Shown in pieces: positions 35,246-43,371 of a stretch of DNA of 64,000 bases; within the stretch, counting starts at the first letter, position 1, and every line of letters starts with the position of its first letter. The stretch lies in NCBI RefSeq assembly GCF_025567095.1, contig NZ_JAOQJH010000013.1; one strand, written 5' to 3'. The translations under genes and the position numbers were made by a program. A model generated the notes under the pieces. That model did not search any database and was not told the DNA's origin. It saw only the letters and a program-made list of their open reading frames with translations. This DNA is from Anthropogastromicrobium aceti (GTDB lineage: Bacteria > Bacillota > Clostridia > Lachnospirales > Lachnospiraceae).

Positions 35246-36130
35246 ATGGATGAAATTGAAATTCAAAAGAAATGTCAGACCTATGAGGTGACAGATTTTC
35301 AGCATAACTTTGAAATTAATCATCCGACTACAACGCTGCAGCAGTGGGGGCTTCATATTCATTCTACTCATTATGAGTTATTAGTATTTATTAGAGGAAA
35401 TGCGGAGTGTTGGATTGAAGGAAGAAGAAAGAAACTTGAATATGGTGATGTGGTGATTGTAAGTCCACGTGAGATTCATCGTATTTTTATTTTGGATAAT
35501 ACTGAATATGAGCGCATTGTGATTCATGTATCAGACAGCATGCTAAAGGAGTTGTCAACGGCGCAGACTAACCTTTTAGGCGTATTTCATAAGAATAGGA
35601 CGCATATTATTCATCTTTCAGAGGAAGAAATGTCGCAGTTTATAAGTAATCAGCTGCAGATGAAGAAAATGTGGAAGAAAAAGGAGTTTGGAGCAGATCT
35701 TTTGGGAGCTGCGTGGTTTCAGATTCTGCTTTTGCAGCTCTCGCAGAAAATGCATCAGGTAGAAGGAGCTGGACCTTGGGAAAGTGTGTCCGGTCTTGTC
35801 GGTGAGGCGCTTGAATATGTTAATGTACATATGACGGAGGATATTTCTGTGCAGGACATTGCAGATGCTTTAAATGTCAGTCGCTATTATTTGAGTCATG
35901 CTTTTAAAAAAAGCACAGGATATGGATTGTGGAATTATGTTATTTCAAAGCGTCTTGTATATTCGCAGAAGCTTCTTGCAGAAGGTGCATCAGTAACAGA
36001 GGCATGCTATGAGAGTGGATTTAAAGATTATGCACATTTTATAAAAAGTTTCACGAAAACATTCGGATGCTCACCAAAACAATATGGAAAAAGTGATGAT
36101 TCTATCTATATGGTAAAGCTAAATCTATAA
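35246..36130 (+). CDS. AraC-family transcription regulator
   Basis: A 294-residue cupin-AraC regulator: sensing domain with HIHSTHYELLVFIRG and EYGDVVIVSPREIHRI in the first 150 residues, then two helix-turn-helix motifs (IADALNVSRYYLSHAFKK and VTEACYESGFKDYAHFIKSF, ending GCSPKQYGK). ATG 35246 follows GAAAGGGG. It lies 115 bp after the GH2 gene with its own promoter, and 344 bp before a transport operon that it most likely controls. The 15-bp inverted repeat on its promoter suggests autoregulation. Confidence 0.85.
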   Translation: MDEIEIQKKCQTYEVTDFQHNFEINHPTTTLQQWGLHIHSTHYELLVFIRGNAECWIEGRRKKLEYGDVVIVSPREIHRIFILDNTEYERIVIHVSDSMLKELSTAQTNLLGVFHKNRTHIIHLSEEEMSQFISNQLQMKKMWKKKEFGADLLGAAWFQILLLQLSQKMHQVEGAGPWESVSGLVGEALEYVNVHMTEDISVQDIADALNVSRYYLSHAFKKSTGYGLWNYVISKRLVYSQKLLAEGASVTEACYESGFKDYAHFIKSFTKTFGCSPKQYGKSDDSIYMVKLNL

Positions 36131-36206
36131 ATAAAGGGATTAAAAGCTGAAAAAAATGTTTGTATTGATGAGTTTTTAAACTGCTGAGAACACAAAAACA
36201 CATATT

Positions 36207-36234
36207 TTGTACTTAAAAAGCAATGTTTTATAAA
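36207..36234 (+). promoter_or_regulatory. Candidate promoter of the glucuronide transport operon
   Basis: TTGTAC (36207-36212), 16-bp spacer, TATAAA (36229-36234); a second TATAAT at 36245-36250 lacks a clear -35. The 344-bp gap is AT-rich and otherwise holds only the palindrome just downstream. Confidence 0.45.
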
Positions 36235-36259
36235 AAAGTGCTGATATAATATAATCAAA

Positions 36260-36271
36260 CAAAACGTTTTG
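36260..36271. promoter_or_regulatory. LacI/CcpA-style palindrome CAAAACGTTTTG
   Basis: A perfect 12-bp palindrome with central CG, just downstream of the promoter elements and about 200 bp before the binding-protein start. Central CG in an A/T-flanked palindrome is typical of LacI-family and CcpA operators. Position fits a roadblock or repression site. Confidence 0.5.
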
Positions 36272-36474
36272 AGAAAAATGAGAAATGATTGTGAAAAATT
36301 CATAATCATGATTGCGACACAGTTTTAAAACAATAAAAATATGATAAATAACAAAACAAAAAGCAAATGAAATTGAATTTTTTTGCGATGAAGATGGAAA
36401 AATAATCCTGCTTCTTATTGCAAATAGTGGTATTGAGCTTTTGTTATGTTTTGTCATAAAAGGGAGGAATAAAA

Positions 36475-38100
36475 ATGAAAAAAAACATGAAGAAGATGGT
36501 TAGCGCCATCACAATGACAGCGATGGCAGCATCAATGTTCGCTATGCCTGCAGCAGCAGAAGAGAAGACAAGCAGCATCACTTATCCTCTTGAGACAGAT
36601 ATTGAGAGCGTTTCCTGGTATGCACAGGAAGGTATTGTGCCTCATGAAAAATTTAAGGATGCATCTGAGTCTCCGTTCCATACTGGTCTGGCTAAGCATC
36701 TTGGTGTAAATATTGATTGGAGTTTCCCGACCACAGGTTCTGATGCAAACACATTTACAAACACATTGATGGCAGATCCGTTTAGTCTTCCAAATATAAT
36801 GCAATGTTATGTAATGGATAATGCAGCACAGTATATTGATGACGAGATCATCTGGGATCTGACTGATTATATTCAGGAGTATGCACCAGATTATTATGCA
36901 TTCCTGCAGACTAACCCGGCATATGACAAGGCGATGAAGGATGACCAGGGTCGTTACTATACATTTGGATTCTTCCGTGAGGATGGCGGTTGGAATGACA
37001 GCTACGAAGGCCCGGTTGTTCGTAAGGACTGGCTGGATGAGTGTGGTCTTGAAGTTCCGAAGACTATTTCTGAGTTTGAGAATGTAATCCGTGTATTTAA
37101 TGAGAAGTATGGTGCAACATTTGATAGTGCTTCTACACGTATCAATGATATGGGTATTTGTGGCGCATTTGGAGCATACGCCGGTTTCTCGGTTAATACA
37201 AACTACGGCTATTATGTACATGATGGCAAGGTAGGCTTAGGGGCAGCGGATGATGGATGGCGTGATTATGTCAGTTGGATGAATAAGATGTGGAGTGAAG
37301 GTCTACTTGATCAAGATATGCTGACTGAGGATGATACGACCATTAAGGATAAAATCCATAATGAAAAGTGTGGTGTCAGCTACACGTCTATGGGACAGTT
37401 GAATATATGGAACAAGGAAGAGGAAGCTGCTGGAAATGAGGGTACATGGATTGGCATTCCATATCCAACAGCAGATGATGGTTCTCTTTCAGCTGTTTTT
37501 GGAGGCCCTGGCGTTGGAAAACATACAACAGTTATAACAAAGACTGCAGATGAAGATACAATGAAGCTTTGCTTACAGATGCTTAATTATGCATATACAG
37601 AAGAGGGTATGCTTTACTGGAACTATGGTGATGAGGGTGTATCTTGGGAGTATGATGAGGACGGTGTTCCGCAGTTCACAAGCCTTGTAAAGGATGATCC
37701 AGATACTGACCCTATGACAAAGTACAATGGTGCAACATGGGGAAGCTGCTGTATTCAGGCTACTAACCTTCTGTATCAGAAGAATAGCCAGACTGCAATT
37801 GATGCCAATAATACCTGGTTCTATATTGATGAAGATGAAGAGAAGAACAGAGAGATTACTAGCGGTTGGAGATATCCAGTTGGTATCAGCTTCACAATCG
37901 AAGAATCTGATAAACTTGATGAGATTTCCCAGAATATTCCTACTTTTGTAAATGAAAGCTACGCTTCATTCCTGACAGGTGCTAATGATATCAATGATGA
38001 TGCTGTATGGGAGCAGTATCAGAAAGATCTTGAGTCTTATAACCTGAGTGAAATTCTTGAAATCCGTCAGGCTGCATATGACAGATATCTGGCTCGTTAA
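36475..38100 (+). CDS. CUT1 ABC transporter substrate-binding protein
   Basis: A 541-residue exported binding protein. The signal peptide ends SMFAMPAAAEEKTS, again a signal peptidase I style end without lipobox cysteine. The body has VSWYAQEGIVPHEKF, GFFREDGGWNDSYEGPVV and LNYAYTEEGMLYWNYGDEG, which is the large COG1653 type. GGGAGG precedes ATG. Because a beta-glucuronidase gene follows the permeases, the ligand may be a glucuronide or uronic-acid oligosaccharide. A perfect 13-bp hairpin separates it from the permease genes. Confidence 0.85.
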   Translation: MKKNMKKMVSAITMTAMAASMFAMPAAAEEKTSSITYPLETDIESVSWYAQEGIVPHEKFKDASESPFHTGLAKHLGVNIDWSFPTTGSDANTFTNTLMADPFSLPNIMQCYVMDNAAQYIDDEIIWDLTDYIQEYAPDYYAFLQTNPAYDKAMKDDQGRYYTFGFFREDGGWNDSYEGPVVRKDWLDECGLEVPKTISEFENVIRVFNEKYGATFDSASTRINDMGICGAFGAYAGFSVNTNYGYYVHDGKVGLGAADDGWRDYVSWMNKMWSEGLLDQDMLTEDDTTIKDKIHNEKCGVSYTSMGQLNIWNKEEEAAGNEGTWIGIPYPTADDGSLSAVFGGPGVGKHTTVITKTADEDTMKLCLQMLNYAYTEEGMLYWNYGDEGVSWEYDEDGVPQFTSLVKDDPDTDPMTKYNGATWGSCCIQATNLLYQKNSQTAIDANNTWFYIDEDEEKNREITSGWRYPVGISFTIEESDKLDEISQNIPTFVNESYASFLTGANDINDDAVWEQYQKDLESYNLSEILEIRQAAYDRYLAR

Positions 38101-38178
38101 TCAACCGTTCATAATCAGTTATTGATTAGATATGTCAAAAAAGCAAAATAAGATTCTAAAATAAGTAATCTGCCTTTT

Positions 38179-38210
38179 CCGGCAGTGGAAAAAGTAGTTT
38201 CCACTGCCGG
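38179..38210 (+). terminator. Intercistronic 13-bp hairpin after the binding-protein gene
   Basis: CCGGCAGTGGAAA (38179-38191), loop AAGTAG, TTTCCACTGCCGG (38198-38210). No proper T-run follows (AATTGTTTC), so it may stabilise the upstream message or only partly terminate. Confidence 0.75.
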
Positions 38211-38256
38211 AATTGTTTCAGAGACATGTCTGATCTATTCAAAAAAGGAGGCTCTT

Positions 38257-39216
38257 ATGAAAGCAAACGCAGTAGCTAAGGGACACAAAGCACCCTTATC
38301 GAAACGGCTGAAAAGAGATTGGCATAAAAATAAATGGAAGTATATTATGATTCTTCCTGTATTGATTTATCTTTTCCTTTTCTGCTATAAACCGATGTAT
38401 GGACTTGTAATTGCATTTAAGGATTACAAGATTACGCGTGGAATTGAGGGATCAAGCTGGTCCAATCCGTGGTATAAATGGTTTTTGAATTTCTTTACAG
38501 ATCCGTATTTTGGACGATTACTGAAAAATACATTTTTAATTAGTGGTCTTACGATTTTGTTCGGATTCCCGGCACCAATTATTCTGGCGCTTATGATCAA
38601 TGAGGTGAAGAACAGTGCATTTAAGAGAACAGTACAGACCATAACATATATGCCATATTTTATTTCTATGGTTGTGCTATGTGGACTCTTAAAAACATTT
38701 TGTATGCAAGATGGATTGTTTGCACAGATAGCAGTATTATTTGGCGGAAAGGCACAAAATTATCTGGCTAATCCAGCATATTTCCGAACTATTTATGTCC
38801 TTTCCGATATATGGTCGGGAATTGGCTGGAACTCCATTATTTATCTGGCAGCTCTTTCTAGTATCGATCAGGAGCAGTACGAGGCAGCCCGTGTGGATGG
38901 TGCAAACCGTTTCCAGCAGATGCTTCATATTACACTTCCGGGTCTTGTTCCTACAATTATGGTTCTGTTCATCCTTCGTATGGGTAATATCCTGAATGTA
39001 GGTTATGAGAAGATTCTTCTTCTGTATAATTCTGCAACATATTCTACGGCTGATGTTATTTCTACTTATACATACCGTCTGTCCTTTGGTGGAAGTGGAA
39101 ACCCAATGTATTCAAAGTCAACCGCGATTGGATTATTCAACACCATTATCAATGTTTTCTTCCTGATGCTTACTAATATGATCAGTAAGAAGGCAACAGA
39201 TGCAGGTTTATTCTAA
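38257..39216 (+). CDS. CUT1 ABC transporter permease, LplB type
   Basis: A 319-residue first permease with a long basic N-terminal tail, about six membrane segments (IMILPVLIYLFLFCYKPMYG first) and the EAA loop EAARVDGANRFQQML. ATG 38257 is behind AAAAGGAGG; the frame is open to a GTG at 38185 but that falls inside the intercistronic hairpin. Followed at 19 bp by the second permease. Confidence 0.87.
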   Translation: MKANAVAKGHKAPLSKRLKRDWHKNKWKYIMILPVLIYLFLFCYKPMYGLVIAFKDYKITRGIEGSSWSNPWYKWFLNFFTDPYFGRLLKNTFLISGLTILFGFPAPIILALMINEVKNSAFKRTVQTITYMPYFISMVVLCGLLKTFCMQDGLFAQIAVLFGGKAQNYLANPAYFRTIYVLSDIWSGIGWNSIIYLAALSSIDQEQYEAARVDGANRFQQMLHITLPGLVPTIMVLFILRMGNILNVGYEKILLLYNSATYSTADVISTYTYRLSFGGSGNPMYSKSTAIGLFNTIINVFFLMLTNMISKKATDAGLF

Positions 39217-39235
39217 TAAAGGGAGGGAGTTTGGG

Positions 39236-40138
39236 ATGCAAACAAAAGTAAAAAAACAAAAAATGAAATCCTCCTTGGGAGATAAAATATTTGTTATTAT
39301 TAACACTGTAATTCTTCTCTGCATGTGTTTTGTGACATTGTATCCGATCTGGTATGTACTTTGTGCATCCATGACATCGAATACTTATCTGGTATCTCAT
39401 CCAGGTATTATGCTGTGGCCGCATGAGGTAACGTTTGGTGCTTATAAGATGGCATTTTCTCATCCGCTGCTTTTGTCTGGATATAAGAACACTTTGATTG
39501 TTTTGGCAGTTTCTCTGCCAATCAACATTTTGCTGACACTGTTCGCAGGATATTTTATGGCATCTAAGGATGTTATGTTCAAGCCTCTGATTCAGGGACT
39601 GATTATGTTTACGATGTTCTTCTCGGGTGGTATGATTCCTGCATACTTGAATGTTAGAAGTCTTGGTCTTTACAATTCTCTCTGGGCACTGATTCTTCCT
39701 GGCGCACTGAGCGTATATAATTCCATCATCTGTAAGACTGCAATCGAATCCGTTCCGGAGTCCCTTAAGGAATCTGCATACATCGACGGTGCAAATGATG
39801 TAATTATCCTGTTTAAGATTATCGTTCCGCTGATTAAGGCAACACTGGCAGTTCTTTTGCTTTACTATGGTGTTGCTCACTGGAATGCATGGTTTAACGC
39901 ATCTATTTACCTGAAGGATAATGAGAAGCTTCCGATTCAGAATATTATGCGTGCAATTTTGATTGCAAACTCTAATGTTTTGAACTCTGCTGCAGCAGAA
40001 AACGATCAGGTAAATCAGTTTGCAGAGGCAATTAAGTATTCAACCATTATTTTGACAACTGTTCCTGTACTTTGTATCTATCCATTTATTCAGAAATACT
40101 TTGTAAAGGGTGTTATGATCGGTGCAGTAAAGGGTTAA
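39236..40138 (+). CDS. CUT1 ABC transporter permease, YtcP type
   Basis: A 300-residue second permease with EAA loop ESAYIDGANDVIILF and the end YFVKGVMIGAVKG. ATG 39236 lies behind GGGAGGGAG (39221-39229). The beta-glucuronidase gene follows at 63 bp, so uptake and hydrolysis are probably coexpressed. No ATPase gene is present. Confidence 0.87.
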   Translation: MQTKVKKQKMKSSLGDKIFVIINTVILLCMCFVTLYPIWYVLCASMTSNTYLVSHPGIMLWPHEVTFGAYKMAFSHPLLLSGYKNTLIVLAVSLPINILLTLFAGYFMASKDVMFKPLIQGLIMFTMFFSGGMIPAYLNVRSLGLYNSLWALILPGALSVYNSIICKTAIESVPESLKESAYIDGANDVIILFKIIVPLIKATLAVLLLYYGVAHWNAWFNASIYLKDNEKLPIQNIMRAILIANSNVLNSAAAENDQVNQFAEAIKYSTIILTTVPVLCIYPFIQKYFVKGVMIGAVKG

Positions 40139-40201
40139 CGAACAAATGCTCCTTTTGGGTGATTGCCTGAAAGGAGCTGTTTTAGAAAGGAGAAAAAACA
40201 A

Positions 40202-41983
40202 ATGCTATATCCAGTTGATAATGAGATCCGTCAGGTAAAGAGCTTAGACGGCATCTGGCGATTCAAAAAAGAAAATCGCATGGAAGAAGGTTTTGAGGAA
40301 AAGTGGTATGAAAAGCCACTTTCGAATTTTATCGATATGCCAGTTCCAGCAAGCTACAATGATATCACAACCGATAAAGAGTTACGCGATCATGTCGGTT
40401 GGGTGTGGTATGAGACCGATGCTGTGATTCCTCGTGCGTGGACAAAGGATCAGCGAATTGTAATTCGTTTTGGCAGTGTTACTCAGCATGCAGTTGTCTA
40501 TTTAAACGGTGAGGAAATTGCACGTCATAAGGGCGGTTTCCTTCCGTTTGAGGCAGATATCACCGATAAGGTGCATGAGGGAAAGAATCGTTTGACAGTA
40601 GCTGTCAGCAATCTTCTTGACTGGAGCTGCATTCCAAGTGGTGAGTACAAGTTCGTAAAGGATTGGCTGTATCCAGAAGGTCACTGGGAGCAGGATTATT
40701 TCTTTGATTTCTTTAATTATTCTGGTATCCATCGTCCTGTTCGTCTCTACACAACGCCTCTGTCATATGTATCAGACGTTACCGTAAAGACAACAATCGA
40801 GGGTACTGACGGAATTGTATCATATGAAATCGAAACAGTTGGAGCTTCTAGTGAGCAGCCAGTACATGTTGTGATTCGCGACGAACAAGGGGAAATAGTT
40901 GCGCACGGTGAGGGTCAAAAGGGAAAAATTATTATTAACGATGCTCATCTGTGGGAACCAGGTGCAGCATATCTGTATCAGTTTGATATTACATATGGGG
41001 AAAATTCTGCTGAAAATACAGATCATTACACACTGCCATTTGGTGTGAGAACAATTGAAGTTACTGAAAAAGAGTTTAAGATCAATGGAAAGCGCTTCTA
41101 CTTCAAGGGCTTTGGTAAGCATGAGGACAGCGATATTCGCGGAAAGGGTCTGGATCAGGTGCTTAACGTAAGAGATGCTGAGCTGTTAAAGTGGATGGGT
41201 GCAAACTCCTTCCGTACATCTCATTATCCGTACTCTGAAGAAATGATGCAGTTAGCAGACCGTCAGGGCTTTGTTATCATTGATGAAGTTCCGGCAGTTG
41301 GTATGAATCTGTTTATTCCGAATGCACCGGATGTTTTTACACCGGAGCGCGTCAATGAAAAGACATTGGAGCATCATAAGACCGTTCTAAGAGAGCTGTA
41401 TCAGCGCGATAAGAATCATCCATGTGTTGTAATGTGGAGTGTGACCAATGAGCCTCATTCAAGTGAGGAGAGTGCGCGGACGTATTTTACAGAGGTAGTA
41501 AAGCAGATTCGATCACTTGATGACACGCGCCCAGTTACAGGCGTTATGTGCGTAGATGTACAGGAAGACAATATCTCTCAGCTGTTTGATGTTGTCTGCA
41601 TCAACCGTTATTTTGCTTGGTATCTGCATACCGGCAGAATTGAAACCATCTATCCAATGATGAAAAAGGATCTGGAAGATTGGCACGCAAAATATCATAA
41701 GCCTGTTATTGTTACAGAGTATGGCGCTGATACGATTGCTGGAATGCATAAGCTTCCAGAGGTAATTTTCTCAGAGGAATATCAGGTATCCTATCTAGAG
41801 GAAAATAATCGTGCAATTGATTCCTGCGATTTCGTAGCAGGTGAGCATATTTGGGCATTTGCAGATTTCATGACGAGCTTCGGTCTTCGCCGTATTGATG
41901 GCAACAAGAAGGGAATCTTCACAAGACAGCGTCAGCCAAAGGCAGCAGCATTTGCAATTAGAAAGCGTTGGCTGGAAAAATAA
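40202..41983 (+). CDS. uidA: GH2 beta-glucuronidase
   Basis: A 593-residue cytoplasmic enzyme that splits beta-D-glucuronides. It shows the GUS pattern throughout: MLYPVDNEIRQVKSLDG at the start, DMPVPASYNDI, FNYSGIHRPV, RTSHYPYSEEMM, acid/base E417 in WSVTNEPHS, nucleophile E506 in VTEYGADTIAG, and the Asn-Lys pair (N568, K569) in GNKKGIFTRQRQPK that recognises the glucuronate carboxylate and separates true GUS from beta-galactosidases. The active-site loop after VGMNL is about seven residues shorter than I recall for E. coli UidA. ATG 40202 follows AAAGGAG. It is the last gene of the transport operon. Confidence 0.92.
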   Translation: MLYPVDNEIRQVKSLDGIWRFKKENRMEEGFEEKWYEKPLSNFIDMPVPASYNDITTDKELRDHVGWVWYETDAVIPRAWTKDQRIVIRFGSVTQHAVVYLNGEEIARHKGGFLPFEADITDKVHEGKNRLTVAVSNLLDWSCIPSGEYKFVKDWLYPEGHWEQDYFFDFFNYSGIHRPVRLYTTPLSYVSDVTVKTTIEGTDGIVSYEIETVGASSEQPVHVVIRDEQGEIVAHGEGQKGKIIINDAHLWEPGAAYLYQFDITYGENSAENTDHYTLPFGVRTIEVTEKEFKINGKRFYFKGFGKHEDSDIRGKGLDQVLNVRDAELLKWMGANSFRTSHYPYSEEMMQLADRQGFVIIDEVPAVGMNLFIPNAPDVFTPERVNEKTLEHHKTVLRELYQRDKNHPCVVMWSVTNEPHSSEESARTYFTEVVKQIRSLDDTRPVTGVMCVDVQEDNISQLFDVVCINRYFAWYLHTGRIETIYPMMKKDLEDWHAKYHKPVIVTEYGADTIAGMHKLPEVIFSEEYQVSYLEENNRAIDSCDFVAGEHIWAFADFMTSFGLRRIDGNKKGIFTRQRQPKAAAFAIRKRWLEK

Positions 41984-42035
41984 ACAGCGCAAGTTAAAAA
42001 GGAAAAAGAATAAGATATAAGAATGAATAAAAGAA

Positions 42036-42088
42036 GCGCCAAGGACAGGCAAAATCGTAAGGTTTTAGTTTGTCTTTGGTGTTTTTTT
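42036..42088 (+). terminator. Terminator after the beta-glucuronidase gene
   Basis: GCGCCAAGGACA pairs with TGTCTTTGGTGT (with G-U pairs) around an A/T-rich loop, then a run of seven T (42082-42088). Confidence 0.75.
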
Positions 42089-42152
42089 GTTGCAAAAAGA
42101 AAGGACAAATGATAAGCTAGAAAAAAAGTGATTGTTTGAAGGAGAAAATAAT

Positions 42153-43250
42153 ATGGCAAACCCAGACAGCCAGGAATCTAAATACTGGAAGTTAATGAGT
42201 GAACTGAAACAAAAAATAGTAGATGGTACTTACCAGGCAGGTGATAAAATGCCGTCGGAGAATGAACTGGCTGCTTTTTATCAGGTGAGCCGTCATACAG
42301 TTAGAAAGGCACTCGCGATTTTGGAGCATGAAGGCTATATTTATGCTGTTCACGGCAAAGGAACATTTTGTTCGGAGATGGGACGTCATACAAAGACATC
42401 TCGCAATATTGCTGTTGTGACGACATACCTGTCAGATTATATTTTTCCGTCTGTTATTCAGGGAATTGATCAAGTTATGACAGAGAATGGCTACAGCATT
42501 ATTCTAAAGAATACAAAAAATTCCTCCAGTGCGGAAGGAAAATGCCTGGAGGAGCTTCTCTCAAAGGATATCGAAGGTCTGATTATTGAGCCAAGTAAGA
42601 GTGAGATTTACTGTCGTCATATTGCTCTGTACAAAAAATTAGACGAATTCCATATCCCATATGTGTTTATTCAGGGAACAATGGAACAATTAAGTGACCG
42701 CCCATATGTGATGATGGACGATTTTAAAGGTGGATATTTAATCACAAAATATTTGCTCTCCTTGGGACATCGGAAAATACTTGGTATGTTTAAGGCAGAT
42801 GACAGGCAGGGAATAGAAAGGCATCGCGGGTATGCAAAAGCGCTTCAAGAGTACGGAGTTTTCTACGATCCCGACAGGATCATTTGGTTTCACACAGAAG
42901 ATCGTGCTGTTAAACCATTTGCAAGACTGCGTGCAATGGCAGCGTCAGGAATAAAGTTTGACAGCGTTGTCTGCTACAACGACCAGATTGCAATCAAGAC
43001 AATTCAGACATTGTCTCAGCTTGGCATTCGCGTCTCAGAGGATGTATCAGTAACGGGATATGACAATTCCTTTCTGGCAGAAAATTATCAAGTTGGCCTG
43101 ACAACCATTGCTCATCCACACGAGAGATTAGGCGAGATCGCAGCAAAGCTCTTACTCGATTTAATGCAGGAAAAAACACTTTCCATCGCCGACCGTCAGA
43201 TCGTCATCGAGCCGGAGTTAATCGAGAGAGAATCTTGCAAACCTAGGTAA
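42153..43250 (+). CDS. AraR-like GntR/LacI hybrid transcription regulator
   Basis: A 365-residue hybrid: residues 1-75 are a GntR-type winged helix (YWKLMSELKQKIVDGTY, MPSENELAAFYQVSRHTVRK, YAVHGKGTF) and the rest is a LacI-type sugar-binding domain (NIAVVTTYLSDYIFPSVIQG, YVMMDDFKGGYLITKYLL, VSVTGYDNSFLAE). This combination is that of AraR, the arabinose repressor of Bacillus. The inducer here could be arabinose or another sugar. ATG 42153 is behind GAAGGAG. It has terminators on both sides and is transcribed alone, so its targets may be elsewhere or in the neighbouring loci. Confidence 0.85.
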   Translation: MANPDSQESKYWKLMSELKQKIVDGTYQAGDKMPSENELAAFYQVSRHTVRKALAILEHEGYIYAVHGKGTFCSEMGRHTKTSRNIAVVTTYLSDYIFPSVIQGIDQVMTENGYSIILKNTKNSSSAEGKCLEELLSKDIEGLIIEPSKSEIYCRHIALYKKLDEFHIPYVFIQGTMEQLSDRPYVMMDDFKGGYLITKYLLSLGHRKILGMFKADDRQGIERHRGYAKALQEYGVFYDPDRIIWFHTEDRAVKPFARLRAMAASGIKFDSVVCYNDQIAIKTIQTLSQLGIRVSEDVSVTGYDNSFLAENYQVGLTTIAHPHERLGEIAAKLLLDLMQEKTLSIADRQIVIEPELIERESCKPR

Positions 43251-43257
43251 AAATTTC

Positions 43258-43292
43258 AATACCACTTTACGCAAGCCGCGAAAAGTGGTATT
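43258..43292. terminator. Hairpin after the AraR-like gene
   Basis: AATACCACTTT (43258-43268) pairs perfectly with AAAGTGGTATT (43282-43292); only a weak T-rich tail follows. Confidence 0.6.
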
Positions 43293-43371
43293 ATTGTATC
43301 TAACGGCATTTACTGATTTAAAGTGCAATAGTTTACTGCGTCAATGCGGCAATGAAAGGAAAAATAGATAA

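Noticed and set aside
38185..38256. Longer start of the permease gene at a GTG
   Set aside because: That start lies inside the perfect intercistronic hairpin; ATG 38257 has AAAAGGAGG directly upstream.
39182..39880. Minus-strand open frame of 232 codons opposite a permease gene
   Set aside because: Shadow of the conserved permease gene on the other strand, with unnatural composition.
40202..41983. Calling this GH2 gene a beta-galactosidase
   Set aside because: The GNKKG carboxylate-recognition motif and the overall blocks are those of beta-glucuronidase.
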